From DASWRT01 sp036403035 (GTDB lineage Bacteria; Pseudomonadota; Alphaproteobacteria; ATCC43930; CGMCC-115725): a DNA stretch of 21,254 bases. This document shows, piece after piece, positions 15,287 through 21,254 of this stretch. The translations under genes were made by a program, and so were the position numbers. Below the pieces are notes generated by a model that saw nothing but the letters and a program-made list of their open reading frames with translations, made no database searches and had not been told where the DNA came from. Within the stretch, counting starts at the first letter, position 1. Each line of letters starts with the position of its first letter. The DNA lies in assembly GCA_036403035.1 (NCBI GenBank), contig DASWRT010000432.1, positions 1 to 21,254 of the forward strand, read 5' to 3'.

Positions 15287-16177
15287 TTAGGCGGCGATGA
15301 GCGTCGGCTTCCGCGCGGCCTCGGCCGCCGCGGCCGCGAGCATCGCCTTCTGCAACTTCTCGAAGGCGCGGACCTCGATCTGCCGCACGCGCTCGCGAGA
15401 CACGTCGAACTCGTGGCTCAGCGCCTCCAGCGTCACCGGATCCTCGCTGAGCCGGCGCTCCTGCAGGATGCGCCGCTCGCGGTCGTTGAGCCCGGCCAAG
15501 GCGGCGTCGAGCAGGCGGCGGCGACGGCCGCGCTCGTCGGCGTCGACGACGAGCGTCTCTTGGTTCGGGCGGTCGTCCGCGAGCAGATCGAGCCATTCGC
15601 TCTCGCCCTCGGCGCCGATCATCACGTTGAGCGAGCTGTCGGACGCGGCAAGACGCCGGTTCATCTCGATCACCTCGCCCGCGGGCACGTCCAGCTCGGT
15701 CGCGATCTTTTTCACCGCTTCCGGCGACAGATCGCCCTGCTCCAGCTCCTCCAGCCTGCCCTTGAGCTTGCGGAGGTTGAAGAACAGCTTCTTCTGGGCG
15801 GCAGTGGTGCCCATCTTCACCAGCGACCAGGAGTGCAGGATGTATTCCTGGATCGCCGCACGGATCCACCACATCGCGTAGGTCGCGAAGCGGAAGCCGC
15901 GATCGGGATCGAACTTCTCGGCCGCCTGCATCACGCCGACATTACCCTCGGCGATCAAATCCTCGACCGGCAGGCCGTAGCCGCCGAAGCCGCGTGCGAT
16001 CTTGACGACCAGCCGGAGATGACTGCCCACCAGCTCCTGCAACGCCTTGCGGTCGCCGCGCTCGCGCCACGCCACCGCCAGCTCGCGCTCGCGCTCCGGG
16101 CTCAGCATCGGAAAGTGCTTGGTCTCTTGCAGATAATGCGTCAGGCCCTCTCCCCTGAATCGGTTCACGATCTTCAT
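15287..16177 (-). CDS. rpoH: RNA polymerase heat-shock sigma factor RpoH (sigma-32)
   Basis: The product is 296 aa from the ATG at 16177 (GGAAGGG just upstream), giving the normal RpoH length and the family N-terminus with HYLQETKHFPMLSPE. Region 2 includes GSHLRLVVKIARGFGGYGLPVEDLIAEGNVG (51-81) and FATYAMWWIRAAIQEYILHSWS (97-118). It is followed by the RpoH box QKKLFFNLR (128-136), which separates heat-shock sigma factors from RpoD/RpoS. Region 4 ends with the helix-turn-helix VTLEALSHEFDVSRERVRQIE. The protein directs transcription of chaperone and protease genes such as hsp20 and lon, both nearby. A sigma-32-like promoter lies at 16279-16307, which suggests self-activation. A roughly 90-base leader could hold a thermosensor, but I could not fold it. 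Confidence 0.96.
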   Translation of the reverse strand: MKIVNRFRGEGLTHYLQETKHFPMLSPERERELAVAWRERGDRKALQELVGSHLRLVVKIARGFGGYGLPVEDLIAEGNVGVMQAAEKFDPDRGFRFATYAMWWIRAAIQEYILHSWSLVKMGTTAAQKKLFFNLRKLKGRLEELEQGDLSPEAVKKIATELDVPAGEVIEMNRRLAASDSSLNVMIGAEGESEWLDLLADDRPNQETLVVDADERGRRRRLLDAALAGLNDRERRILQERRLSEDPVTLEALSHEFDVSRERVRQIEVRAFEKLQKAMLAAAAAEAARKPTLIAA

Positions 16178-16278
16178 TCCCTTCCACCCTCGTACGACCG
16201 CGCCGACGCCGCTCCGATCCGCCCGGCTGCGACCGGGCAGATGCGATGGACACGGCAATGGCACGAAGACATAGGATT

Positions 16279-16307
16279 AGATGGCCTCACATGAGCCGTA
16301 TTACAAG
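16279..16307 (-). promoter_or_regulatory. Candidate sigma-32-type promoter of rpoH
   Basis: On the minus strand CTTGTA (16307-16302) is followed by 15 bases and then GGCCATCT (16286-16279). The RpoH consensus is CTTGAA, about 13-17 bases, CCCCATNT; the -35 matches at 5 of 6 positions, the -10 at 5 of the 7 specified positions, and the spacing fits. It lies about 100 bases upstream of the rpoH start. Self-transcription of rpoH is known in some alphaproteobacteria. Confidence 0.4.
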
Positions 16308-16582
16308 AATTATCGCTGCCGCGTGATGCGTATTTTTTCATATCGGACACAGAAAAACCACATGGCAGCGAACAGGAAATTACATCGGTCGACGGCAGGA
16401 GAAGGGAAATTTTTTCTGCCGAGCCAGCGGTCTTCTTGGCATCTTACAGGTTTTTCTTGCTGCGCACGGAATGTCGCGGCAGCCATGGATCCAGCAAGAA
16501 TTCCGGCGGCCGGTTGCGAGCACTGGCAAGTGATCGCAGCGGCAGCTCAGGACAACGCTATCGGAAACTTCCGAGCGACAAT

Positions 16583-16607
16583 GGAACAGCACCTCAGGTT
16601 TCCTGTT
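16583..16607 (+). promoter_or_regulatory. Candidate EcfG-type (general stress) promoter of the DUF4142 gene
   Basis: GGAAC (16583-16587), 16 bases, then TGTT (16604-16607) differs by one base from the alphaproteobacterial EcfG consensus GGAAC-N16/17-CGTT. It ends 38 bases before the DUF4142 start codon. A palindrome (TCGGAA-AC-TTCCGA, 16561-16574) lies just upstream. The match is short and could be chance. Confidence 0.3.
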
Positions 16608-16645
16608 GGACAGAAAGGAGATCCAACAACCCAGCAGGAACGAAA

Positions 16646-17377
16646 ATGCGACATTTTCTTGCCACAGCTTCCGCCCTGGCACTCATTGCCGCTACGCCTT
16701 TCGTGGCGTCCGGAGGCGCATGGGCGCAGACCAGCCGCGGCACGACCGGCACCTATTCGACCGACCCGGCGAACATCCCCGGCCATCGCGGCGGCGGCTC
16801 GATGTCGACCGGCAGCACCTCATCAACGGCGGCTTCGCGGAGCACGGCGGCGAAGTCGCTCGGTCGCGAGGATCAGAATTTCGCGCGCATGGCCGCGGAA
16901 GGCGGCATGGGCGAGGTCGAGCTGGGTCAGCTCGCGCAGCAGCGGGCGTCGAGCCCCGACGTGAAGCAGTTCGGGCAGCGCATGGTCACCGACCATCAGC
17001 AGGCGAACGCCCAGCTCGAATCGGTCGCCGCCGGCAAGGGCCTGACGTCGCCCAAGACGATCGAGCCGGAGCAGAAGAAGCTGCAGGCCCGGCTGGAGAA
17101 GGCGAACGGCGCGACGTTCGACCGCGAGTACATCCGCGCCATGGTGCAGGACCATCAGAAGGACGTGAAGCTGTTCCAGCGCGAGGCGCAGAACGGCCAG
17201 GACCCGGAACTGCGCTCCTTCGCGCAGCAGACCCTGCCGACCCTCCAGGATCATCTGCAGATGGCGCAGCGGATCCAGTCGCAAATGAGCCCGGCGATGA
17301 CCTCGCGGACCGGCAGCGCGACGGGAGCCGGCCATTCGGGCAGCAGCACGCCGTCTTCCTCCATGACACCCCGCTGA
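16646..17377 (+). CDS. DUF4142 domain-containing secreted protein
   Basis: The product is 243 aa with CAGGAA well placed before the ATG. A Sec signal peptide covers about residues 1-28 (hydrophobic core LATASALALIAATPFV, cleavage near AWAQ). A Ser/Thr/Gly-rich linker of about 45 residues follows. The DUF4142 domain spans about 74-215: four predicted helices with the repeating histidine phrases MVTDHQQAN (113-121), MVQDHQKDV (166-174) and LQDHLQMA (200-207). This helical bundle is ferritin-like in the family, and the histidines could bind metal, but no enzymatic role is established that I know of. A Ser-rich tail ends the protein. It is probably periplasmic. A strong terminator follows at 17426-17449, so it is likely monocistronic; the upstream EcfG-like box fits a stress-induced gene. 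Confidence 0.9.
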   Translation: MRHFLATASALALIAATPFVASGGAWAQTSRGTTGTYSTDPANIPGHRGGGSMSTGSTSSTAASRSTAAKSLGREDQNFARMAAEGGMGEVELGQLAQQRASSPDVKQFGQRMVTDHQQANAQLESVAAGKGLTSPKTIEPEQKKLQARLEKANGATFDREYIRAMVQDHQKDVKLFQREAQNGQDPELRSFAQQTLPTLQDHLQMAQRIQSQMSPAMTSRTGSATGAGHSGSSTPSSSMTPR

Positions 17378-17425
17378 CCCACCGAGGAGCGCACGGCGCC
17401 GACCAAAACTCGCGCTGCTGGGCGA

Positions 17426-17455
17426 CGGCGGCCGGACATCCGGCCGCCGCTTTTT
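17426..17455 (+). terminator. Intrinsic terminator of the DUF4142 gene
   Basis: CGGCGGCCGGA (17426-17436) and TCCGGCCGCCG (17439-17449) are perfect complements over 11 bases with two bases between them, so in RNA the last pairs open to give a small loop. The stem is followed by CTTTTT. It lies about 50 bases past the stop codon. Confidence 0.9.
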
Positions 17456-17602
17456 GCCGCACGGCAATCCGCGGCTGAACGGTCATTGCCGGCCGCAAAT
17501 ATTGAGCACTTGCGCAACTGCCCCTGCCCTGAGACGTTCACGGACGAATTCAGGACCGGGCGGACCCCGCAGGACGGGCGAGCCCGAACGTCGGGGCCTA
17601 CC

Positions 17603-17725
17603 ATGCCGGACATTGCCGTGGCGCTGGCCATCTTCGTGGCCGGATTCCTATCCGGCTATGCGGTGCGTGCGCTGAAATCCTATTCGCGCCGTCATGGCTA
17701 TTGGCTCAACCGGGTGAGCCGGTAA
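17603..17725 (+). CDS. Small single-pass membrane protein, 40 aa
   Basis: The product is 40 aa from an ATG with a GGGG-containing stretch upstream. Residues 4-18 are hydrophobic (IAVALAIFVAGFLSG), followed by YAVRALKSYSRRH and a basic tail, giving an N-out/C-in membrane microprotein. The pattern F-x-x-G-x-x-x-G-Y-x-x-R-x-x-x-S-x-x-R-R resembles short uncharacterised proteins I recall from alphaproteobacteria, but no function is known to me. The frame extends upstream to 17486 without a ribosome-binding site and with unconvincing residues. It follows the DUF4142 terminator and so needs its own promoter. Confidence 0.55.
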   Translation: MPDIAVALAIFVAGFLSGYAVRALKSYSRRHGYWLNRVSR

Positions 17726-17797
17726 GCGGCGGACGTCTCCCTGTAGGCGCCCCCGGACTACGCCCGCTCCCGTTCCCGCCTTGGCTCCCCGGCCCTT

Positions 17798-18154
17798 TCA
17801 GCGTCGCGGCGAACCGTCATGCCTGATCGGGGTGAAGGACGGCGGGTCGCTCGCCGGGAAGGATTCCGCTCCCGCCTCGTCGACCACCCACTCGTCCCGT
17901 CGCTGCCGCCGTTGCTGCGCAGCGTCACCCGGCGACTGCGGCGGCAGGAAGGTGCTGCCGCTGCGGCGCGGGACCGGCGGCAGAGCGGGCTGCTGCCGCG
18001 AAGGGTTACGGCGCGTCACGAGCAGGGCGGTAGCGGTAACGGCGGCGACCGCGACGATGACCAGACCAGCGATAAGGGTCGGCCTACCGCCCCACTGTAC
18101 GGCGCTGACCGGCTGGTCGGGCACGGTCGCGGACGCATTTCGCAGAGTCGACAT
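17798..18154 (-). CDS. Small membrane protein with C-terminal SFPASDPPS motif
   Basis: The product is 118 aa from an ATG preceded by GGGAGAAG. Residues 1-22 are polar, 26-47 are a transmembrane helix (LIAGLVIVAVAAVTATALLV), then comes a Pro/Gln/Arg-rich linker and a tail with VDEAGAESFPASDPPSFTP (91-109). The DExxxxSFPASDPPS tail recurs in many otherwise unrelated small proteobacterial proteins of unknown role. The protein should sit in the inner membrane. The next gene upstream is the divergent HAD-type nucleotidase, about 160 bases away. Confidence 0.75.
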   Translation of the reverse strand: MSTLRNASATVPDQPVSAVQWGGRPTLIAGLVIVAVAAVTATALLVTRRNPSRQQPALPPVPRRSGSTFLPPQSPGDAAQQRRQRRDEWVVDEAGAESFPASDPPSFTPIRHDGSPRR

Positions 18155-18318
18155 CGTTCTTCTCCCGTTGGTCCCGTCGGCGGAGAACGCGCCACCGCCG
18201 CAGTCGGCACCATTGCCGCGTGACGATGCGGCGACGGCGGACGCCGCTCCGCTGCTCCCGATAGGAGACTTGCCCTGGGTTGTCGCTCCCGCTGGGCCGA
18301 TCGGCTATCCATGCCGGC

Positions 18319-18804
18319 ATGACCGGAGCTGACCTGGGCCGCGGCAGGCTCTTTCTCGACCTCGACGGTGTTCTCGCCGACTTCGACCGCGGCGTTGAGG
18401 CGGTGACCAGGCGCCGGCCGGACCAGCTCTCGACGCGGACGATGTGGCGGGCGCTGTCGGCGGAGCCGGATTTTTTCGGCACGCTGGAGATGATGCAGGA
18501 CGCCCTGGATCTCTGGCACTTCTGCACGCCCTACCAGCCGACGATCCTGACCGGCCTGCCCTTCGGGCATTGGGCGCCGGAGCAGAAGCGGCGCTGGGTC
18601 CGCCGCATGTTCGGCGAGGATGTGCCAGCGATCACCTGCATGTCGCGCGACAAGCACCGCTTCGCCGTACCCGGCGCGGTGCTGGTCGATGACCGGCCGA
18701 GCGCGCGCGAGCCATGGGAGAAGGCCGGCGGGATCTTCGTCCTGCACAAGAGCGCCGCACAGTCGATCGCCGACCTGAAGCGGCTGGGGTTCACCGGGGG
18801 ATAG
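18319..18804 (+). CDS. HAD-family 5'(3')-deoxyribonucleotidase-like hydrolase
   Basis: The product is 161 aa from the ATG at 18319; a TTG at 18280 in the same frame has AGGAG 12 bases upstream and remains possible. HAD motifs are present: nucleophile motif FLDLDGVLADF (12-22, D14 and D16), motif II threonine in ILTG (T78), the basic residue K112 in SRDKHRF, and motif III/IV acidic pair in VLVDDRP (D124, D125). The DLDGVLADF form and short length match the NT5C / 5'-deoxynucleotidase type-C group, which dephosphorylates deoxynucleoside monophosphates. The true substrate is not certain. The stop lies only 5 bases from the end of the convergent MOSC gene, with no terminator between. Confidence 0.8.
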   Translation: MTGADLGRGRLFLDLDGVLADFDRGVEAVTRRRPDQLSTRTMWRALSAEPDFFGTLEMMQDALDLWHFCTPYQPTILTGLPFGHWAPEQKRRWVRRMFGEDVPAITCMSRDKHRFAVPGAVLVDDRPSAREPWEKAGGIFVLHKSAAQSIADLKRLGFTGG

Positions 18805-18809
18805 GAAAA

Positions 18810-19688
18810 TCAGTCGGCGTTGACGACAGCGAACTGCGGGTCCGGCGCGGCGGTCCCCAGCACTTCGAAACCGTCACCGACGCGGAGGACCTCGCCGCTG
18901 CCGCCGCCGTCGACGCGGTCCGGGATCAGGTTGGTGCCGAAGAGGACGCCGCCGGCCGGGACGCGGCGGAAGGTGGCGAGCGTGCGGAGGGGTTCGGTCC
19001 CCATGCGCTCGCCGGTCTGCTGGTCGACGGTGGTGACGGCGCAGCGTATGCAGGGCTTGACGACGCGGAAGACGACGCCGCCGACGCGCACGCACCGCCA
19101 TCCATCTTCGGCGAATGGCTGGCCGATGCCGTCGATCACGAGGTTCGGGCGGAACCGCTCCATCGGCACCGGCTCGGCGAGCCGGCGGTTCAGCTCGGCC
19201 AGCGACGCGGTCGTCGTCAGCAGCACCGGGTAGCCGTCGGCGAAGCTGACCCGGTCGGCCGGCCTGCCGAAATCGGGGCTGACGGGACGAACCGTCGGAT
19301 CGGCCATGTAGACGAGGCGGCACCGGATGCCGAGGACTTCGCCGAACCAGGCATCGGCGGCGTCGCCGGCCGCCAGCGCCGGAACGGCGCTCCGCCACAC
19401 CACCGTCGTCACGGCTTCCGATCCTGCTCCGGCCTCCGGCCGCGGGACGGCGAGCGGCTCGTGTCCGGCGGCGGTCAGCAGCAGGCCGCCGTCCGCCGTC
19501 GGCGACGCGCCGATCACGGCGAGCGGCGGAAGCGTGCGCTGCGATACGAAGACCCCGTCGCGATCGACGATCATCCAGCGCCGGTCGCCCGCGAGCCCCC
19601 AAGGCTCGACGGCGCGCTCCGGCACCGGGATGCCGCGGAGCCCCTTCACAGGATAGAAGCGGATATCGGAAAGATGCGGCGCTCTCAT
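18810..19688 (-). CDS. MOSC domain protein, mARC/YcbX-like molybdenum enzyme
   Basis: The product is 292 aa from the ATG at 19688. A GTG at 19697 overlapping the upstream stop (GTGA) is an alternative start. The MOSC N-terminal beta-barrel domain covers about 6-125 (IRFYPVKGLRG near the start). The MOSC domain follows with DGYPVLLTTTASLAELNRRL, ERFRPNLVIDG, KPCIRCAVTTVDQQTG and GTEPLRTLATFRR. The cysteine in IRCAVTT (C216) corresponds to the molybdenum-binding cysteine of mARC and YcbX, so the protein likely holds Moco and reduces N-hydroxylated compounds. Family members need a separate electron donor; no fused 2Fe-2S domain is present here. It is coupled to the upstream M20 peptidase gene. 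Confidence 0.88.
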   Translation of the reverse strand: MRAPHLSDIRFYPVKGLRGIPVPERAVEPWGLAGDRRWMIVDRDGVFVSQRTLPPLAVIGASPTADGGLLLTAAGHEPLAVPRPEAGAGSEAVTTVVWRSAVPALAAGDAADAWFGEVLGIRCRLVYMADPTVRPVSPDFGRPADRVSFADGYPVLLTTTASLAELNRRLAEPVPMERFRPNLVIDGIGQPFAEDGWRCVRVGGVVFRVVKPCIRCAVTTVDQQTGERMGTEPLRTLATFRRVPAGGVLFGTNLIPDRVDGGGSGEVLRVGDGFEVLGTAAPDPQFAVVNAD

Positions 19689-19693
19689 CAGTC

Positions 19694-21133
19694 TCACTCA
19701 CCTCCATGACGCCTGGGCGGCGCCGGAGCGTCCCCCAGGTCCCAGAACAGGCCGGCCATGATCCGCAGCCCCTCGCGCAGGACAGGCGCCAGCGCGTGCT
19801 CGTCCGGCGCGTGCTGCGAGCAGCCGGCGTAGGAGTGCGGGACCCAGATCGTCGGCAGGCCGAGTATGTCGGCGAAGCAGTGGTTCGGCAGCGAGCCGCC
19901 GAGGTTCGGCAGCACCGCGGGCGGGTGACCGGTGGTGCGCTCGATCGACGCCGCCGCCCAGCGCGCCCACGGATGGTCGGGATCGAGGCGCGTCGCGGGG
20001 AAGTACCCCTTCTCGGCCAGCGCGGCCTCGACCATGCCGAAGCCGTGCGCATCGAGATGGCGGCGCAGCGCCGGCATGAAGCTCGCCGGATCGGTGTCGA
20101 CGGTGAAGCGGATCTGGCAGCGCGCGGCGGCCCGCGGCGGGATCGCGTTGACCGGGTTCTCCGGGTTGCCGGTCTTGAAGGCGAGCACCTCGACCGTGTT
20201 CCAGGCGAACACCTTCTCGGCCGGCGTCAGGCCGGGCTCGCCCCACCATCCGTCGATCGCCGGACCGTCGTCGCCGGCCCCGACTTCGAGGTCGGCGAGC
20301 GCGGCGCGGACCGAGTTCGGGATCGCGCGCGGCACGAGATCCCGCACCAGCACCCTGCCCTGCGGCGAGACGATCGACGCGATCGCGTTGGCGAGGATGA
20401 TGCCGGGATTGGCGAGCAGCCCGCCCCAGTTGCCGGAATGATGGCCGCCGGCGCGGAGATCGACGGTCAGGTCGAAGTTGAGCACGCCGCGCGCGCCCAT
20501 GAAGAGCGTCGGCCGGTCGGGCGACAGGCGCGGCCCGTCGGAGGCGATCAGCAGGTCGGCGGCGAGCAGGTCCCGCCCCCACTCGCGGCAGATCGCCTCC
20601 AGCCCGGGCGAGCCGATCTCCTCGCCGGTCTCGATCAGGAAGACCGGGTTGAAGCCGAGCCCTTCGCCGCCGCCGCCACCGCCGCCGTGCTCGCGACGCG
20701 CGTCGAGCACCGCGGCGAGCGCCGCGATGTTGACCGAGTGCTGGCCCTTGTTGTCGGCGGTGCCGCGCCCGTAGACGCGGTCGCCTTCGCGCGTCAGCGT
20801 CCAGGGCGAGCGCCCGTCGCGCCATTGCCCTGACAGCCCGTGGATGACGTCGGCGTGGCCGTAGGTCAGCACGGTCGGCCGGGCCGGGTCCTCGATGCGG
20901 CGCGCGACCAGGAACGGGCCGCCCTTCGGGTCCGGGTTCGCAACGATCTCGACCGCGAAGCCGAGCGCCGCGAAACGCGGCGCCAGTTCGCCGTCGAGAT
21001 AGCGCGCCAGCTCGGCGCGGCCGTCCGGCTCCTGGCTCTCGGTGCGGATCGCGACGCGGCGCGCGAGGTCGGCGAGAAAGGCGCCGCCGTCGAAATGCTC
21101 GGTCGCCCGCGCGATCGCCGCCTCCCGGCTCAT
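19694..21133 (-). CDS. M20 family metallopeptidase (carnosinase/CNDP-like)
   Basis: The product is 479 aa from the ATG at 21133, which has GGAGG eight bases upstream; an upstream ATG at 21172 is not supported. Metal-binding residues are visible: H93 in YGHADV, D127 in GRGTADNKG, E171/E172 in IETGEEIGS, D199 in ASDGPR, and H441 in SQHAPDEH near the end. These define a co-catalytic di-zinc M20 peptidase. The dimerisation domain lies in the middle (GHHSGNWGG and following). The length and the GRGTADNKGQ form fit the dipeptidase group with CNDP and PepV-like members. There is no signal peptide, so it is cytoplasmic. A run of seven glycines (150-156) from GCC/ACC repeats is a likely surface loop. 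It is followed at once by the MOSC gene. Confidence 0.92.
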   Translation of the reverse strand: MSREAAIARATEHFDGGAFLADLARRVAIRTESQEPDGRAELARYLDGELAPRFAALGFAVEIVANPDPKGGPFLVARRIEDPARPTVLTYGHADVIHGLSGQWRDGRSPWTLTREGDRVYGRGTADNKGQHSVNIAALAAVLDARREHGGGGGGGEGLGFNPVFLIETGEEIGSPGLEAICREWGRDLLAADLLIASDGPRLSPDRPTLFMGARGVLNFDLTVDLRAGGHHSGNWGGLLANPGIILANAIASIVSPQGRVLVRDLVPRAIPNSVRAALADLEVGAGDDGPAIDGWWGEPGLTPAEKVFAWNTVEVLAFKTGNPENPVNAIPPRAAARCQIRFTVDTDPASFMPALRRHLDAHGFGMVEAALAEKGYFPATRLDPDHPWARWAAASIERTTGHPPAVLPNLGGSLPNHCFADILGLPTIWVPHSYAGCSQHAPDEHALAPVLREGLRIMAGLFWDLGDAPAPPRRHGGE

Positions 21134-21254
21134 GGCCGCACCCTCCGCTCGCCTGTCTCTTCCGGCCGGCATCCACTTTACGGTGCCCCGGCGAAACCCG
21201 TGTAGCCGATCCGCCGGACGCCGCCAACCCGGCGGGCGGCGCGCCGAATCGAAA
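21134..21254. other. Upstream region of the M20 peptidase gene
   Basis: This 121-base stretch to the window edge should contain the promoter of the M20-MOSC pair. I see the GGAGG ribosome-binding site near 21142 and no other clear signal or gene. Confidence 0.4.

Larger units (their letters stand above)
16178..16645. other. Divergent intergenic region between rpoH and the DUF4142 gene
   Basis: No convincing gene is seen in these 468 bases, which are more AT-rich than the surroundings (for example TATTTTTTCATATCG and AAATTTTTTCTG). Plus-strand frames here have unconvincing translations. It contains the rpoH promoter candidate. CGGCAG (16393-16398) and CTGCCG (16416-16421) form an inverted repeat around an AT-rich loop. 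TTCTTGCTG (16454-16462) and CAGCAAGAA (16492-16500) form a 9-base one. The palindrome TCGGAA-AC-TTCCGA lies at 16561-16574, and an ECF/EcfG-like promoter candidate at 16583-16607. Confidence 0.5.

Noticed and set aside
16454..16500. TTCTTGCTG / CAGCAAGAA inverted repeat
   Set aside because: Nine-base repeats at this spacing are expected a few times by chance in a window of this size, and no function is suggested by its position.
16281..16964. A plus-strand frame overlapping the rpoH-DUF4142 gap
   Set aside because: It has no ribosome-binding site and no domain, and it overlaps the start of the DUF4142 gene in another frame.
20686..20706. GCC/ACC repeat tract suggesting a microsatellite
   Set aside because: It encodes a seven-glycine loop inside the M20 peptidase and keeps the frame; no sign of phase variation or disruption.

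Overview
The window is a contiguous piece of a high-GC (roughly two-thirds or more G+C by eye) Gram-negative chromosome, most likely an alphaproteobacterium. The reasons are an alphaproteobacterial-type RpoH sigma factor, a DUF3775 protein, small proteins with the SFPASDPPS tail motif, an ECF sigma/anti-sigma pair, and long antisense open frames typical of GC-rich coding DNA. I cannot name the order or genus. I see no tRNA, rRNA, CRISPR array, insertion sequence, phage gene or integrase. The window looks like ordinary chromosomal backbone with several stress and regulatory modules.

Layout. Positions 1-2440 run leftward: an AlkA-type DNA glycosylase, an ECF sigma factor, its overlapping membrane anti-sigma factor, and the first 58 codons of a probable aminotransferase. 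Positions 2481-4512 run rightward: a Tat-exported orphan ABC substrate-binding protein and an isocitrate lyase/PEP mutase-family enzyme. An AT-richer gene-free stretch (4513-4832) follows and carries two facing DnaA-box-like sequences. Positions 4833-9581 run leftward: a small single-pass membrane protein, a large soluble multi-PAS histidine kinase, a 50-residue hydrophobic microprotein, and an eight-helix UPF0104/MprF-like membrane protein. After a 440-base gap, hsp20 and lon run rightward as a likely operon (10025-12913) that ends at a strong hairpin.

From 12992 to 16177 there are a leftward AAA-like/transmembrane/Sel1 protein without a P-loop, a rightward DUF3775 protein, and leftward rpoH with a textbook terminator. 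Past rpoH come a rightward DUF4142 secreted protein with a strong terminator, a 40-residue membrane microprotein, a leftward 118-residue membrane protein, a rightward HAD 5'-deoxynucleotidase-like gene, and a leftward M20 peptidase-MOSC protein pair.

How it fits together. Hsp20, Lon and RpoH lie within about 6 kb and form a proteostasis neighbourhood. A sigma-32-like promoter is visible upstream of rpoH itself. The ECF sigma factor has a good match to an ECF-type promoter just in front of it, which suggests autoregulation. The DUF4142 protein and the small membrane proteins resemble general-stress accessory genes. The least familiar item is the 533-residue protein at 12992-14593, which joins a degenerate AAA-type N-half to a C-terminal Sel1/TPR-like tail across one membrane segment. 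No clearly new multi-gene system is evident.
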